64,000 nt of DNA from an uncultured Lachnospiraceae bacterium (GCA_910579275.1 CAJTTO010000001.1:62001-126000), one strand, 5' to 3'. Shown: positions 1-9,391, counted from the stretch's first letter. Notes: generated by a model not told the origin, from the sequence alone. Made by a program: numbers and translations.

Positions 1-719
1 GGGCAGACGTGTTGCAGAAACTCCGCATTCGAAAGGAGTATGACGGCTCGCAGGACTACGACATTATCCTGCGGATTGTGGGCGGACTCCTGCTGAAGGA
101 AAAAGAAAACAAGGATGCAAGACCGGTCGAGGAAGCGGTTGTGCATGTGCCCAAAGTACTTTACCATTGGCGATGCCATGAAAATTCGACAGCGGAAAAT
201 CCGCAGAGCAAGATGTATGCGTATGAGGCAGGCAAAAAGGCGCTGATTGACTTTGCGTCGCGCATGGGCTGGAAGGTGGATGTCCGGCACAATAAACATC
301 TGGGTTTTTACCGCATAGAATATGGTGACAGCGTGCTTGCGCACCGGCCGGATCTTGCGGCGGCAGGGGGGCTTGTGGCAAGGCACGGAAAGGTTGCATC
401 CGGAATTTATGAGGGACAGCCGGTGCTCTACGCCGGCTACATGAACAGGATGGATTTGTTCCAGAATACACGGCTGCTCGACATCCGGAACATGGCAGTG
501 AATAAGGCGTACCAAAAAGTTTATGAGGAAGTGACAGGGCATCCCTATGAAAGCACGCTTTGCGCGGAAAAAAAGGAGCTGCCGCAGTGGATATGCGAGA
601 TGGGCAGGACGGCAGAGGGAAACGAGCAGCTTGAGGAGCTGAGTGTGAAACTCAGCGCGGCTCTGACAAAGGACGGTGCAAGGCTTCTGCTGGATCCGGT
701 ATGCGTGAGAAAAATATAG
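1..719 (+). CDS. Family 2 glycosyltransferase, C-terminal part (cut by window edge)
   Basis: The reading frame is open from base 3, so the start lies upstream of the window. The visible 239 residues begin inside the GT-A fold: GSQDYDIILR matches the conserved acceptor-site segment of family 2 transferases (usually EGSQDYDL.LR), followed by the typical YHWR..ENSTA stretch. The remaining ~150 residues are a family-specific tail. It probably adds a sugar to a cell-wall or capsular polysaccharide on the cytoplasmic face, as do its neighbours. The next glycosyltransferase starts 36 bases downstream, so they are likely co-transcribed. The sugar cannot be read from this fragment. Confidence 0.85.
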   Translation, partial: ADVLQKLRIRKEYDGSQDYDIILRIVGGLLLKEKENKDARPVEEAVVHVPKVLYHWRCHENSTAENPQSKMYAYEAGKKALIDFASRMGWKVDVRHNKHLGFYRIEYGDSVLAHRPDLAAAGGLVARHGKVASGIYEGQPVLYAGYMNRMDLFQNTRLLDIRNMAVNKAYQKVYEEVTGHPYESTLCAEKKELPQWICEMGRTAEGNEQLEELSVKLSAALTKDGARLLLDPVCVRKI

Positions 720-754
720 AAAAGAAAAGCAGCGTTTAAGAAGAAAGTGGAAAC

Positions 755-1732
755 ATGACAAAATCAACGATTGTGATACCAAATTACAACGGAATAAACT
801 ATATACAGGCGTGTCTGGAAAGCCTGTACTGCGGGACGGCAAAAGACATCAGGGTCATTGTGGTGGATAACGCCTCGACCGACGGAAGCATGGAGCTTGT
901 GCGGGATAAATTTCCGCAGGCTGAGCTGATTGTGAACCAGAAAAACACGGGATTCAGCCATGCGGTCAACCAAGGGATAAAAAAGAGTACCACACCATAT
1001 GTTATTTTATTAAATAACGATACGAAGGCGGATATTTCCTTTGTGCATGAACTGGAAAAGGTCATGGACTGTGACAAGGGCAGGCGAATATTTTCTGCCT
1101 CGGCAAAGCTGGTGTCATTGTATGACAGGAATGCCACAGATGACGCGGGAGATTATTACTGTGCGTTTGGATGGGCGTTTGCACGGGGGAAGGGAAAGCC
1201 GCCCGACCGGTATGGCAGGGACTGCGATATTTTTGCATCCTGCGCGGGGGCGGCGATTTACCGCAGGGAATTGCTGGAAGAAAATCAGGTGGGACTGTTT
1301 GATGAGGAACATTTCGCGTATTTTGAGGATATTGATATCGGATACCGCGCAAAAATATATGGATATAGAAACCGTTTTGCGGCAAACTCTATAGTATACC
1401 ATGCAGGAAGCGCCACAAGCGGTTCCCGGTATAACTGCTTTAAGACAAAACTGGCGTCAAGGAACAGCGTCTATGTGATTTATAAGAATATGCCGTTTTT
1501 GCAGATACTGATAAATATGCCGTTTCTGATTGCCGGATTTTTGATAAAGACACTGTTTTTTGCAAAAAAGGGAATGGGCAGGGACTATGTGGCAGGGCTT
1601 GCCAGCGGGGTCGGACTATCCATGAGTGCCGCGGGAAGAAGCCACAGGCAGAAATTTGACGCGGCGAAAATCGGAAATTATGTGTCCATACAGCTGGCGC
1701 TCTGGAGAAATTTACTGCGGCTTTTCGAATAA
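755..1732 (+). CDS. Family 2 glycosyltransferase (rhamnosyltransferase-like)
   Basis: The 325 residues open with the GT-A signature (TIVIPNYNG, then VVDNASTDGS for nucleotide-sugar binding) and include the metal-binding type motif LNNDT near residue 88. A later acidic pair in YFEDIDIGYR fits the catalytic base region of dTDP-rhamnosyl and related transferases. The C-terminus has a hydrophobic patch (roughly residues 246-272) that may rest on the membrane. Role inferred: sugar transfer during cell-surface polysaccharide assembly. The ribosome site is weak (GAAAGTGG). A separate promoter lies between this gene and the next. Confidence 0.88.
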   Translation: MTKSTIVIPNYNGINYIQACLESLYCGTAKDIRVIVVDNASTDGSMELVRDKFPQAELIVNQKNTGFSHAVNQGIKKSTTPYVILLNNDTKADISFVHELEKVMDCDKGRRIFSASAKLVSLYDRNATDDAGDYYCAFGWAFARGKGKPPDRYGRDCDIFASCAGAAIYRRELLEENQVGLFDEEHFAYFEDIDIGYRAKIYGYRNRFAANSIVYHAGSATSGSRYNCFKTKLASRNSVYVIYKNMPFLQILINMPFLIAGFLIKTLFFAKKGMGRDYVAGLASGVGLSMSAAGRSHRQKFDAAKIGNYVSIQLALWRNLLRLFE

Positions 1733-1754
1733 AAAGGGTAAGAGAAAAAAAAAG

Positions 1755-1783
1755 TTGTACTTTTTGCTCAAATATTGTAGAAT
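1755..1783 (+). promoter_or_regulatory. SigA-type promoter for the priming glycosyltransferase
   Basis: TTGTAC at 1755-1760 and TAGAAT at 1778-1783 are separated by exactly 17 bases, about 40 bases before the TTG start at 1827. Pattern match only. Confidence 0.5.
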
Positions 1784-1826
1784 GAATAGAGTTAAATTTT
1801 TCATTCCATTGAATAAGGTGAGATAA

Positions 1827-3236
1827 TTGATAAGAGATAATCAGAAGTATTTTAACAGACTGCTGGTTCTGCTCGATGCACTGGTTATAGGGGCTGCCTA
1901 CTGGCTGTCATGGTTTCTGTGGCTCAGTGGGTATGTCAGGGAGAACGAACCCGGCACTGGTATCTTGTCGGTGGAGATATACTTTATCGCGTTTCTGGCA
2001 ATTGTACCGGGATATCTGATTTTGTACAATGCATCTGACCTGTATTCGTCCAAGCGGACAGCGAAGACGGTGTATGAGGTTTTTAATATTATAAAAGCCA
2101 ATACAATCGGGCTTCTTGCAGTGATGGTGGTGCTCTATGCCATCAATATTCCGGATTTTTCGCGAGGAATGGTCGGCGCTTTCTACGGGATCAATATTAT
2201 AGCAGAGACGCTGATGCGGAAGTCCGTCAGGTATGGGCTGCGTCGTCTGCGCAGGAAAGGCTACAATGTCAAGCATATATTGCTGGTAGGCTACTCGCGC
2301 GCAGCGGAGGAGTACATCAATAAGATAAAGGCAAACCCCGAATGGGGGTATGAGGTGTGCGGCATTCTTGATGACCATGTTCCGCGCGGGGCAGTCTACA
2401 AGGGAGTCGAGGTTGTCGATGAGATTGACAGCCTGCACCGGATTCTGCCGGGGAATGAACTGGATGAAATTGGCATAACACTTTCCCTGTCGGATTATGA
2501 CAGGCTGGAAGATATCGTAAATATATGTGAGAAATCCGGTGTGCACACAAAGTTTATACCGGATTATAACAGTGTGATTCCAAGCCGCCCGTATCTGGAG
2601 GACTTGGATGGGCTTGCGGTGGTGAATATCAGACGTGTTCCGCTGACAAATACAGCCAATATGCTGATTAAGCGTCTGGTGGATATTGTGGGCGCAATTG
2701 TTGCGATTGTGTTGTCCTCACCGCTCATGCTTGCCGCTGTTATCGGGATTAAGACAACGAGCAGGGGACCGCTGATTTTTAAACAGGAAAGAGTCGGGCT
2801 GCACAATAAGCCGTTTCAAATGTACAAATTTCGCAGCATGGAGGTGCAGAACGATGCAGATGAGAAAAAGGGCTGGACGACCAAGAATGATCCGCGGGTC
2901 ACAAAGGTCGGCAGGCTGCTGAGAAGCACAAGTATCGATGAGCTTCCACAGTTTTTTAATGTGCTGAAGGGCGATATGAGTCTGATAGGCCCACGTCCGG
3001 AAAGACCTCTTTTCGTAGAGAAGTTTAAAGAGGAAATACCAAGGTATATGATAAAGCATCAGGTGCGGCCGGGAATAACCGGATGGGCGCAGGTAAACGG
3101 ATACAGGGGAGATACCTCCATCAAGAAGAGGATAGAATATGATCTCTACTATATCGAAAACTGGTCAATGGCATTTGATTTTAAAATCTTATTCCTTACA
3201 TTCTTTAAGGGCTTTATCAATAAAAATGCCTATTAA
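1827..3236 (+). CDS. Undecaprenyl-phosphate sugar phosphotransferase (polyprenyl glycosylphosphotransferase)
   Basis: At 469 residues it has the full WbaP/WcaJ-type layout: about four N-terminal membrane helices (residues 10-115), a nucleotide-binding-like middle domain (HILLVGYSRAAEEYI), then a re-entrant helix (DIVGAIVAIVLSSPLMLAAV) and the catalytic bacterial transferase domain. Family landmarks KFRSM, RSTSIDELPQ.FNVLKGDMSLIGPRP and RPGITGWAQV are all present. It transfers a sugar-1-phosphate from UDP-sugar to undecaprenyl phosphate, the first step of repeat-unit assembly. The TTG start is chosen because AAGGTGAG sits 5 bases upstream. Glucose or galactose cannot be distinguished by eye. 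Confidence 0.93.
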   Translation: MIRDNQKYFNRLLVLLDALVIGAAYWLSWFLWLSGYVRENEPGTGILSVEIYFIAFLAIVPGYLILYNASDLYSSKRTAKTVYEVFNIIKANTIGLLAVMVVLYAINIPDFSRGMVGAFYGINIIAETLMRKSVRYGLRRLRRKGYNVKHILLVGYSRAAEEYINKIKANPEWGYEVCGILDDHVPRGAVYKGVEVVDEIDSLHRILPGNELDEIGITLSLSDYDRLEDIVNICEKSGVHTKFIPDYNSVIPSRPYLEDLDGLAVVNIRRVPLTNTANMLIKRLVDIVGAIVAIVLSSPLMLAAVIGIKTTSRGPLIFKQERVGLHNKPFQMYKFRSMEVQNDADEKKGWTTKNDPRVTKVGRLLRSTSIDELPQFFNVLKGDMSLIGPRPERPLFVEKFKEEIPRYMIKHQVRPGITGWAQVNGYRGDTSIKKRIEYDLYYIENWSMAFDFKILFLTFFKGFINKNAY

Positions 3237-3255
3237 AAATAGGAGAGAAAACAAA

Positions 3256-4806
3256 ATGCAGGATTATAATGATAGGAACCAAGACAAAAATATAAGGAGA
3301 AGTCAGGGCGGAAGGGGACCAAGCGGCGGAAACGGCAGCAGGACTCCGAATGCGAGACCATCCGGCGCAAGAGCGTCGTCCGCGGAGGGCGGTCAGCCGA
3401 GAAGGCAGCCACAGGGACAGCAGTCAAGACCATCCGGTCAGCCAAGGTCAGCCGGCCAGCCGAGAAGACCGGTACAGGGACAGCAGGCAGGGACGGCACC
3501 GAGACCATCCGGCCAGCCGAGAAGACCGGTACAGGGACAGCAGGAAGCACGGCAAGTCAGAAGGACGCCGCAGCAGGGGGCAGCGAGAAGACCGCAGGGA
3601 CAGACAAGGCAGGCGCCAAACGGCGACCGCATGACGCGCAGTACAGCGGCAGCGCCAAGCAGAAATGCGAATGTAAGGAAAAAGCCGAGGAACAGCATGA
3701 CGCCGCAGCAGGCAGCGAAGAAAAAGAGAAAGAAGATTGTGCTGTTTGTGGCGGAGATATTTTTACTGCTGATACTGGTGGGCGCACTGTGGGCAGTAAA
3801 CAAAGCACAGAAAGTTCAGCTTGTAAAGATGGACGAGAAGGACGTAATTGTAAATCCGGGTGTGGGCACAACGGAGATAAAGGAAGGAAGCAGCAGTGAA
3901 AAAGGCTACAGGAATATCGCTTTGTTTGGCGTTGATTCGCGCAACAAGCAGCTTGACAAGAGTACGCGTACAGATGTGATTATGATAGCATCCATTAATC
4001 TGGATACAAATGAGGTAAGGCTGGTATCGGTATATCGTGATACATGGCTTAACCTGAGCACGGATGCCTACAATAAGGCAAATTCGGCATATGCAAAAGG
4101 CGGACCCGCGCAGGCAATCAGTATGCTCAACATGAATCTTGACCTTGATATCACAGATTTTGTCACAGTCGGCTTTGATGCCTTGATTGACGTGATTGAT
4201 GCTGTCGGCGGCGTGGAAATTGACGTGAAAGAGGCAGAGATCGTTCATCTGAACAATTATCAGATTTCAATGGTCGGAAAAATGGTCGGGAAAGATGAGC
4301 ACGGAAATGAAACGTATGAGGCTGAGCCGGGGACATACACACCTGTATCGCATTCAGGGCTGCAGAAACTCAATGGGCTTCAGGCAACCGCATACTGCCG
4401 CATCCGATACGTAGGCGATGATTTCCAGCGTACAGAGCGCCAGAGAATGGTTCTGACACTGGTGGCCAAGAAAGCGATGACGATGAATGTCGGAACACTG
4501 AATAAAATAGCAGAGTCGATTGCAGGCGAGATGGCGACTTCCCTTGACATGCCGGAGATATGGTCACTGCTGTCAGGCATTGCAAGCTATAAGATAGGGG
4601 AACAGTCTGGATTTCCGTTTGCGGAGTACCGCCAGACGGGGCGCATCAAGGGAGCTTCTGTCGTAATACCAGTTGACTTGGACAAGAATGTAAAAGAGCT
4701 TCATAAGTTCTTGTTTGACAAGGAGAATTATGAACCGTCGGATACAGTAAAACAGTGCAGCAAGAAGATAGCGGCAGACTCGGGCGTAAGCTATAAGGGA
4801 GAATAA
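3256..4806 (+). CDS. LytR-CpsA-Psr (LCP) family cell-wall polysaccharide ligase
   Basis: LCP enzymes attach undecaprenyl-linked glycopolymers to peptidoglycan outside the membrane. The ATG at 3256 with AGGAGAG upstream is preferred over an in-frame ATG at 3139 that lies inside the previous gene; this gives 516 residues. The first ~155 residues are an unusual cytoplasmic tail rich in Arg, Gln, Pro and Gly with repeats of RPSGQPRRPVQGQQ, followed by one membrane helix (IVLFVAEIFLLLILVGALWAV). The extracellular LCP domain has the pyrophosphate-binding landmarks ALFGVDSR, TRTDVIMI and VSVYRDTW. It lies 19 bases after the priming transferase, consistent with acting last in the same pathway. Confidence 0.93.
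   Translation: MQDYNDRNQDKNIRRSQGGRGPSGGNGSRTPNARPSGARASSAEGGQPRRQPQGQQSRPSGQPRSAGQPRRPVQGQQAGTAPRPSGQPRRPVQGQQEARQVRRTPQQGAARRPQGQTRQAPNGDRMTRSTAAAPSRNANVRKKPRNSMTPQQAAKKKRKKIVLFVAEIFLLLILVGALWAVNKAQKVQLVKMDEKDVIVNPGVGTTEIKEGSSSEKGYRNIALFGVDSRNKQLDKSTRTDVIMIASINLDTNEVRLVSVYRDTWLNLSTDAYNKANSAYAKGGPAQAISMLNMNLDLDITDFVTVGFDALIDVIDAVGGVEIDVKEAEIVHLNNYQISMVGKMVGKDEHGNETYEAEPGTYTPVSHSGLQKLNGLQATAYCRIRYVGDDFQRTERQRMVLTLVAKKAMTMNVGTLNKIAESIAGEMATSLDMPEIWSLLSGIASYKIGEQSGFPFAEYRQTGRIKGASVVIPVDLDKNVKELHKFLFDKENYEPSDTVKQCSKKIAADSGVSYKGE
3446..3545 (+). repeat. In-gene tandem repeat in the LCP N-terminal tail
   Basis: Two near-identical blocks encode RPSGQPR..RPVQGQQ (around 3455-3487 and 3506-3543). 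The repeat keeps the reading frame and builds the basic, Pro/Gln-rich cytoplasmic tail of the LCP protein. Confidence 0.6.
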
Positions 4807-4843
4807 AGGAACCAATGAGGGACCGCAGCGTCGGTTCCTTTTT
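4806..4843 (+). terminator. Rho-independent terminator after the LCP gene
   Basis: AAGGAACC (4806-4813) pairs with GGTTCCTT (4833-4840) and runs into a T stretch to 4843. It separates the LCP gene from the glycosyltransferase at 4932. Confidence 0.75.
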
Positions 4844-4865
4844 GCCATGTATGTACACAGGGGCA

Positions 4866-4914
4866 AAAATACGTAACAGTCAGAAAGCCGAAGACTGAAC
4901 CGTTACGAAAATAC
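4866..4914. repeat. Small inverted-repeat element, copy A, with 7-bp direct repeats
   Basis: GTAACAGT (4873-4880) faces ACCGTTAC (4899-4906). The pair is flanked by direct repeats AAAATAC at 4866-4872 and 4908-4914, with one extra base before the right repeat. The interior carries AGCCGAAG (4886-4893). A second copy with the same geometry lies at 49720-49790, and the right halves of the two copies match at 17 of 21 bases. Confidence 0.5.
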
Positions 4915-4931
4915 GGCGAGGGGGGAGAAGG

Positions 4932-5864
4932 ATGCAGTACAGTGTAGATGTCATATTGCTGACACACAAACCGAAAGACCAGGTAATGGAGCTGATTAAG
5001 GCTGTGGAGGAGCAGACATATCCCGTAAGGAAAGTGATTATCATGAACACGGAAGAACGGTATTTTGAAAAGCTGTTCTATGGGACACGGTTTCTGGAAA
5101 AGTATAAAAATATAGAAGTGCATCACCTTTCGGAGAAGGAATTTGACCATGGCAGGACAAGGGCAAAGGCCGTTCAGTATTCCAAGGCGGATATCTTTGT
5201 GTGCATGACGCAGGATGCGATTCCGGAGAATGACCGTCTGATACGGAATCTGGTGGATGCGCTTACCCAGCAGGACGATATCGCGGCTGCGTATGCGAGA
5301 CAGCTTCCGCTGCCGGACTGCAGGGAAATTGAGAAATACACCAGAAGCTTTAATTATCCCGAACAGTCTTGCGTCAAAGCGGCGGCAGATATGGAAAGAC
5401 TTGGCATCAAGACGTTTTTCTGCTCGAATGTATGTGCGGCATATAACAGGGAAATCTATGAGCATATGGGCGGATTTGTAAAAAAGGCAATTTTTAACGA
5501 AGACATGATATATGCGGGTCATGCAGTCAGTGCGGGCTACCGTATTGCCTATGCGGCGGATGCGCACGTCCGGCATTCCCATAATTACACCTGTATGCAG
5601 CAGTTTCGCAGAAATTTTGACTTGGGCGTTTCGCAGGCAGAGCATCCGGAGGTGTTTGACATCGTATCTTCGGAGAGCGAGGGGATGAAGCTTGTGAAGG
5701 ATACGATAAAATATCTGAGCAGGACAAAACACAAAAGACTGATACCGTTTCTGATTGTGTCAAGCGCATATAAGTTTTTCGGCTACCAGCTGGGCAAACA
5801 TTATGAAAGCCTGCCAAACAGAATGGTAAGGTGGTGCAGTTCCAATAAACTGTACTGGCAATAG
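4932..5864 (+). CDS. Family 2 glycosyltransferase (rhamnosyltransferase-like)
   Basis: The 310-residue protein has a family 2 fold: VDVILLTHKP at the N-terminus, HGRTRAKAVQ..KADIFVCMTQDAIP (the DxD-like position is QDA) and FNEDMIYAGHA as the catalytic acidic region. HGRTRN.A...GAD..VFLTQDA is a hallmark of the dTDP-rhamnosyltransferase branch, so rhamnose transfer is the best guess. GGGGGGAGAAGG precedes the ATG. It follows a terminator and precedes glmS by 35 bases, so it may start its own unit that reads into glmS. Confidence 0.88.
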   Translation: MQYSVDVILLTHKPKDQVMELIKAVEEQTYPVRKVIIMNTEERYFEKLFYGTRFLEKYKNIEVHHLSEKEFDHGRTRAKAVQYSKADIFVCMTQDAIPENDRLIRNLVDALTQQDDIAAAYARQLPLPDCREIEKYTRSFNYPEQSCVKAAADMERLGIKTFFCSNVCAAYNREIYEHMGGFVKKAIFNEDMIYAGHAVSAGYRIAYAADAHVRHSHNYTCMQQFRRNFDLGVSQAEHPEVFDIVSSESEGMKLVKDTIKYLSRTKHKRLIPFLIVSSAYKFFGYQLGKHYESLPNRMVRWCSSNKLYWQ

Positions 5865-5899
5865 ATTGAAAAATTGATAAAATGAAGGAGAGAACATAG

Positions 5900-7726
5900 A
5901 TGTGTGGAATCGTAGGTTATATCGGAAAATATCCGGCAGCACCGGTAATACTTGAGGGGCTTTCAAAGCTTGAATACAGAGGATATGACTCGGCAGGAAT
6001 GGCTGTGTATGACGGGGAAAACATTCAGATTAAGAAATCTGTCGGCAGACTCAAAGTGCTTGAGGAACTCACACATGGGGGGGCTACGATGCAAGGCATG
6101 GTGGGAATCGGCCATACAAGATGGGCGACACACGGTGCACCGAGCGATGTCAACTCGCACCCGCACTACAACGCTGAGGAGACAATCGCGGTCGTTCATA
6201 ACGGCATTATAGAGAACTATCTGCCGCTGAAGGAGAAACTGCTTTCAAAAGGTTATACGTTTGTGTCGGACACCGATACGGAAGTGCTGGCACACCTGAT
6301 TGACTATTATTACAAAGGGAATCCGCTCGAGGCGATCACAAAGGTTATGCACCGCGTACAGGGATCGTATGCGCTGGGCATTCTGTTTGCGGATCATCCG
6401 GATCAGGTGTTTGCAGTGCGCAAGGACAGTCCCCTGATTGTCGGTCAGAACGAGGACGGGTGCTTTATCGCCTCGGATGTGCCTGCGATTCTGAAGTACA
6501 CAAGAAAGGTTTATTTTATCGAAAATCAGGAAGTTGTCCGCCTGCGCGCGGATCATATGCATTTTTACACAGTCGATGAGGAGGAGATTACGAAAGAGCC
6601 TGTCACGATTGAGTGGGATGCGAATGCGGCGGAAAAGGGCGGCTATGAGCATTTTATGCTGAAGGAAATGTATGAGCAGCCCAAGACCGTGACAGACACT
6701 CTGATGCCGCGCATTAAGGACGATGATATTGTGATAGAAGAGCTGGGGATGACGGATGAGGACATCAGGGCGGTCAAAAAGATATTTATTGTCGCCTGCG
6801 GTTCCGCCTACCACACAGGAATGACCGGAAAATATATTATTGAGGGAATTGCGCGCATACCTGTGGAGGTTGATGTGGCAAGTGAGTTCCGCTACCGCAA
6901 TCCGATTCTTGAGGAGGGCACGATGGTAGTCGTCATCAGCCAGTCCGGTGAGACGGCAGATACGCTTGCCGCGCTGCGGGAATCCCAGAAGCTTGGGCAC
7001 AAGGTGCTTGGCATTGTGAATGTGGTCGGAAGCTCCATTGCAAGAGAGGCGGACAACGTCATGTATACATGGGCGGGACCTGAGATTGCAGTTGCTACTA
7101 CAAAGGCGTATAGTGCACAGCTAATCGCACTCTACCTCCTTGCGATGAAATTTGGAAAAGTGCGCGGCAACCTTGGCGGTGGGGAGTATATCCATATGCT
7201 GGAGGACTTGAAAAAGCTGCCGGCGCAGATTGAGATGCTTCTCTCGAACAAGCAGAGAATCCAGCGCTTTGCAAACCGCTATGTGGGCGCAAAGGATGTA
7301 TTCTTTATTGGACGGGGAATCGACTATGCGATTTCCATGGAAGGCTCGCTTAAGCTCAAGGAGATTTCTTATATCCATTCCGAAGCATACGCAGCGGGAG
7401 AGTTAAAACACGGAACGATATCGCTGATTGAGGAGGGGACGCTGGTCGCGGCAGTGGCGACACAGGATGCACTGTTCAAAAAGGCATTGAGCAATATGGT
7501 GGAGGTTAAGGCGAGGGGGGCATTTGTACTCGCAGTCACCAATGAGGGAAATACGGACATCGAGAAAGCGGCGGACTATGTAATCTATATTCCGAGGACA
7601 AATCCGTATTTTACCAATTCACTGGCAATTATTCCGTTACAACTATTTGGATATTACGTGGCAGTCGGAAAAGGCTGTGATGTAGATAAGCCGCGAAATC
7701 TGGCAAAATCCGTCACAGTGGAGTAG
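5900..7726 (+). CDS. glmS: Glutamine-fructose-6-phosphate aminotransferase
   Basis: GlmS makes glucosamine-6-phosphate from fructose-6-phosphate and glutamine, the entry point to UDP-GlcNAc and cell wall. The 608 residues are full length. The mature N-terminal Cys2 (MCGIVGYIG) is the glutaminase nucleophile, and GHTRWATHG and NGIIENY are glutaminase landmarks. Two SIS isomerase domains follow (VISQSGETADT and AAGELKHG), ending with the conserved PRNLAKSVTVE. GAAGGAGAG lies upstream. Only 35 bases separate it from the preceding gene, so there is no room for a glmS ribozyme. Its place beside polysaccharide genes suits amino-sugar supply. Confidence 0.97.
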   Translation: MCGIVGYIGKYPAAPVILEGLSKLEYRGYDSAGMAVYDGENIQIKKSVGRLKVLEELTHGGATMQGMVGIGHTRWATHGAPSDVNSHPHYNAEETIAVVHNGIIENYLPLKEKLLSKGYTFVSDTDTEVLAHLIDYYYKGNPLEAITKVMHRVQGSYALGILFADHPDQVFAVRKDSPLIVGQNEDGCFIASDVPAILKYTRKVYFIENQEVVRLRADHMHFYTVDEEEITKEPVTIEWDANAAEKGGYEHFMLKEMYEQPKTVTDTLMPRIKDDDIVIEELGMTDEDIRAVKKIFIVACGSAYHTGMTGKYIIEGIARIPVEVDVASEFRYRNPILEEGTMVVVISQSGETADTLAALRESQKLGHKVLGIVNVVGSSIAREADNVMYTWAGPEIAVATTKAYSAQLIALYLLAMKFGKVRGNLGGGEYIHMLEDLKKLPAQIEMLLSNKQRIQRFANRYVGAKDVFFIGRGIDYAISMEGSLKLKEISYIHSEAYAAGELKHGTISLIEEGTLVAAVATQDALFKKALSNMVEVKARGAFVLAVTNEGNTDIEKAADYVIYIPRTNPYFTNSLAIIPLQLFGYYVAVGKGCDVDKPRNLAKSVTVE

Positions 7727-7743
7727 ATAGGAGGGCTTCGGGT

Positions 7744-9357
7744 ATGGGAAAGAAAAATTCAACGTTTAAAAATGTTATGGTAACACTAGGATGCGGCGCT
7801 TTTGCGGGTGTGGTTGTCATAGGAGGCGGCTACATAGCAAGCTCCTGCATTGGCGATGGGAATACAATGCCTGCGTGGCTTGACAAGGTGGAAATCCGCG
7901 TAAACGAGCAAAACGCGGTGTCTGCCTCGTCAGACAACAAACTTCATACGGAAACCATTGAGCAGAATCATTCCGGTGCAGCGAATGCGGATGTCTCCGC
8001 CGATGGAGACTATGCCGGAAAAGGGACGGATATCGGGGGAGGCGGTAAGCCGGATCCGGATCTGGACAATGTTCCGCAGGAGCCGCGATTCAAGGATGAC
8101 GAGGACGAGAAACGAAAAGATGAGGACGTAGAGTCAGAGACAGAGACCGAAAAAGAAACCGAAGCGGAGACAGAGACGGAGACAGAAAAAGAAACAGAGT
8201 CAGAGTCAGAGGAAGAAAGCACTACGGAAGCAGACGAGGATTCTGAAAAAAACAAGACTGATAAAAAGGATAAAAAAGATACGGAAGACAAAAAAGAGAG
8301 CAGACGCAAACCGGTAGAGGTAGACCATGTACAAACGATTGATCAGGAGACACTGTCCAGCGCTGTGATTGCGGACGTGACGCAGGTGGTGAAAGTGGCG
8401 ATGCCATGTGTCGTATCTATTACAAACGAATATACGGCATACGATTACTGGTATGACGAGGAGTACGACGAGGAGGCAAACGGTTCCGGCATTATCGTTG
8501 CGCAAAGCGACGAGGAGCTTTTGATTGTGACGAACTACCATGTAGTAGAGGACAACAATAATCTCTTTGTACAGTTTAATGATGACAAGGAGGCAGTGGC
8601 TTATGTGAAAGGGCAGTCTCCGGAGAACGACCTTGCTGTCCTCACGGTATTCTTGGATGATGTGTCGGATGAAACGCTGGAGAACATTGCCATCGCTGCG
8701 CTTGGCGACTCGGACAGCCTTCAGGTCGGAGAACCTGCCATTGCGATAGGCGATTCGCTCGGCTATGGGCAGTCGGTCACGACAGGGGTGATAAGCGCCC
8801 TGAACAGGGATGTTTTTGCGGATGATCCGGAAGTAAATCCGGGATATCTGATTCAGACGGACGCGGCAATCAATCCGGGCAATTCGGGTGGTGCGCTCCT
8901 GAACGTAAGGGGCGAGGTTATCGGTATTAATTCAAGTAAAATTGCAGATTATGTAATAGAGGGAATGGGGTATGCCATACCGATATCGACGGCGAAGCCG
9001 ATTATAGATGACCTGATGCAGAAGGAGACAAGGAAAAAGGTTCCGCTGGAGGAGCGCGCGTTTCTCGGCATAGCCGGCACGGATGTGACGGAGGATGCAG
9101 TTACGCGGTACGAGATGCCCGAGGGCGTGTATGTTTCAAATGTACTGGAGGATACGGCCGCAGAACAGGCAGGAATCCTCAAAGGGGACATCATCACCTA
9201 CATAGACGGGGAAAAACTAGAGCAGATGGATCAGCTGCAAAACCTGCTTGAATACTACGCGGCGGGAACAGAGATTGAGATTGTCATTATGCGGCAGAGG
9301 GATGGCGAGTACAGGCAGCAGACAATTGATGTGACGCTCGGCGCTAAGGAAGATTAA
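7744..9357 (+). CDS. HtrA/DegP-type membrane-anchored serine protease
   Basis: This is a 537-residue trypsin-like protease for quality control of exported proteins. A short cytoplasmic N-terminus leads into one membrane helix (about residues 12-32), then a long Glu/Thr/Lys-rich spacer (residues ~95-195). The protease domain carries His266 (TNYHVVE), Asp296 (NDLAVL) and Ser381 (NPGNSGGALL), all intact. A single PDZ domain follows (residues ~440-535; GVYVSNVLEDTAAEQAGI). HtrA proteins of Firmicutes usually have this anchored single-PDZ form. It starts 17 bases after glmS with GGAGG upstream, and clpX follows closely. Confidence 0.94.
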   Translation: MGKKNSTFKNVMVTLGCGAFAGVVVIGGGYIASSCIGDGNTMPAWLDKVEIRVNEQNAVSASSDNKLHTETIEQNHSGAANADVSADGDYAGKGTDIGGGGKPDPDLDNVPQEPRFKDDEDEKRKDEDVESETETEKETEAETETETEKETESESEEESTTEADEDSEKNKTDKKDKKDTEDKKESRRKPVEVDHVQTIDQETLSSAVIADVTQVVKVAMPCVVSITNEYTAYDYWYDEEYDEEANGSGIIVAQSDEELLIVTNYHVVEDNNNLFVQFNDDKEAVAYVKGQSPENDLAVLTVFLDDVSDETLENIAIAALGDSDSLQVGEPAIAIGDSLGYGQSVTTGVISALNRDVFADDPEVNPGYLIQTDAAINPGNSGGALLNVRGEVIGINSSKIADYVIEGMGYAIPISTAKPIIDDLMQKETRKKVPLEERAFLGIAGTDVTEDAVTRYEMPEGVYVSNVLEDTAAEQAGILKGDIITYIDGEKLEQMDQLQNLLEYYAAGTEIEIVIMRQRDGEYRQQTIDVTLGAKED

Positions 9358-9391
9358 GGCAGACAGCAGATTACAGCAAATGGAGGACAGC

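Noticed and set aside
4791..5732. 313-residue minus-strand frame opposite the glycosyltransferase
   Set aside because: It is antisense to a clear family 2 glycosyltransferase and has no recognisable motifs.
5865..5899. Possible glmS ribozyme before glmS
   Set aside because: Only 35 bases separate glmS from the upstream gene and no ribozyme core sequence is visible.
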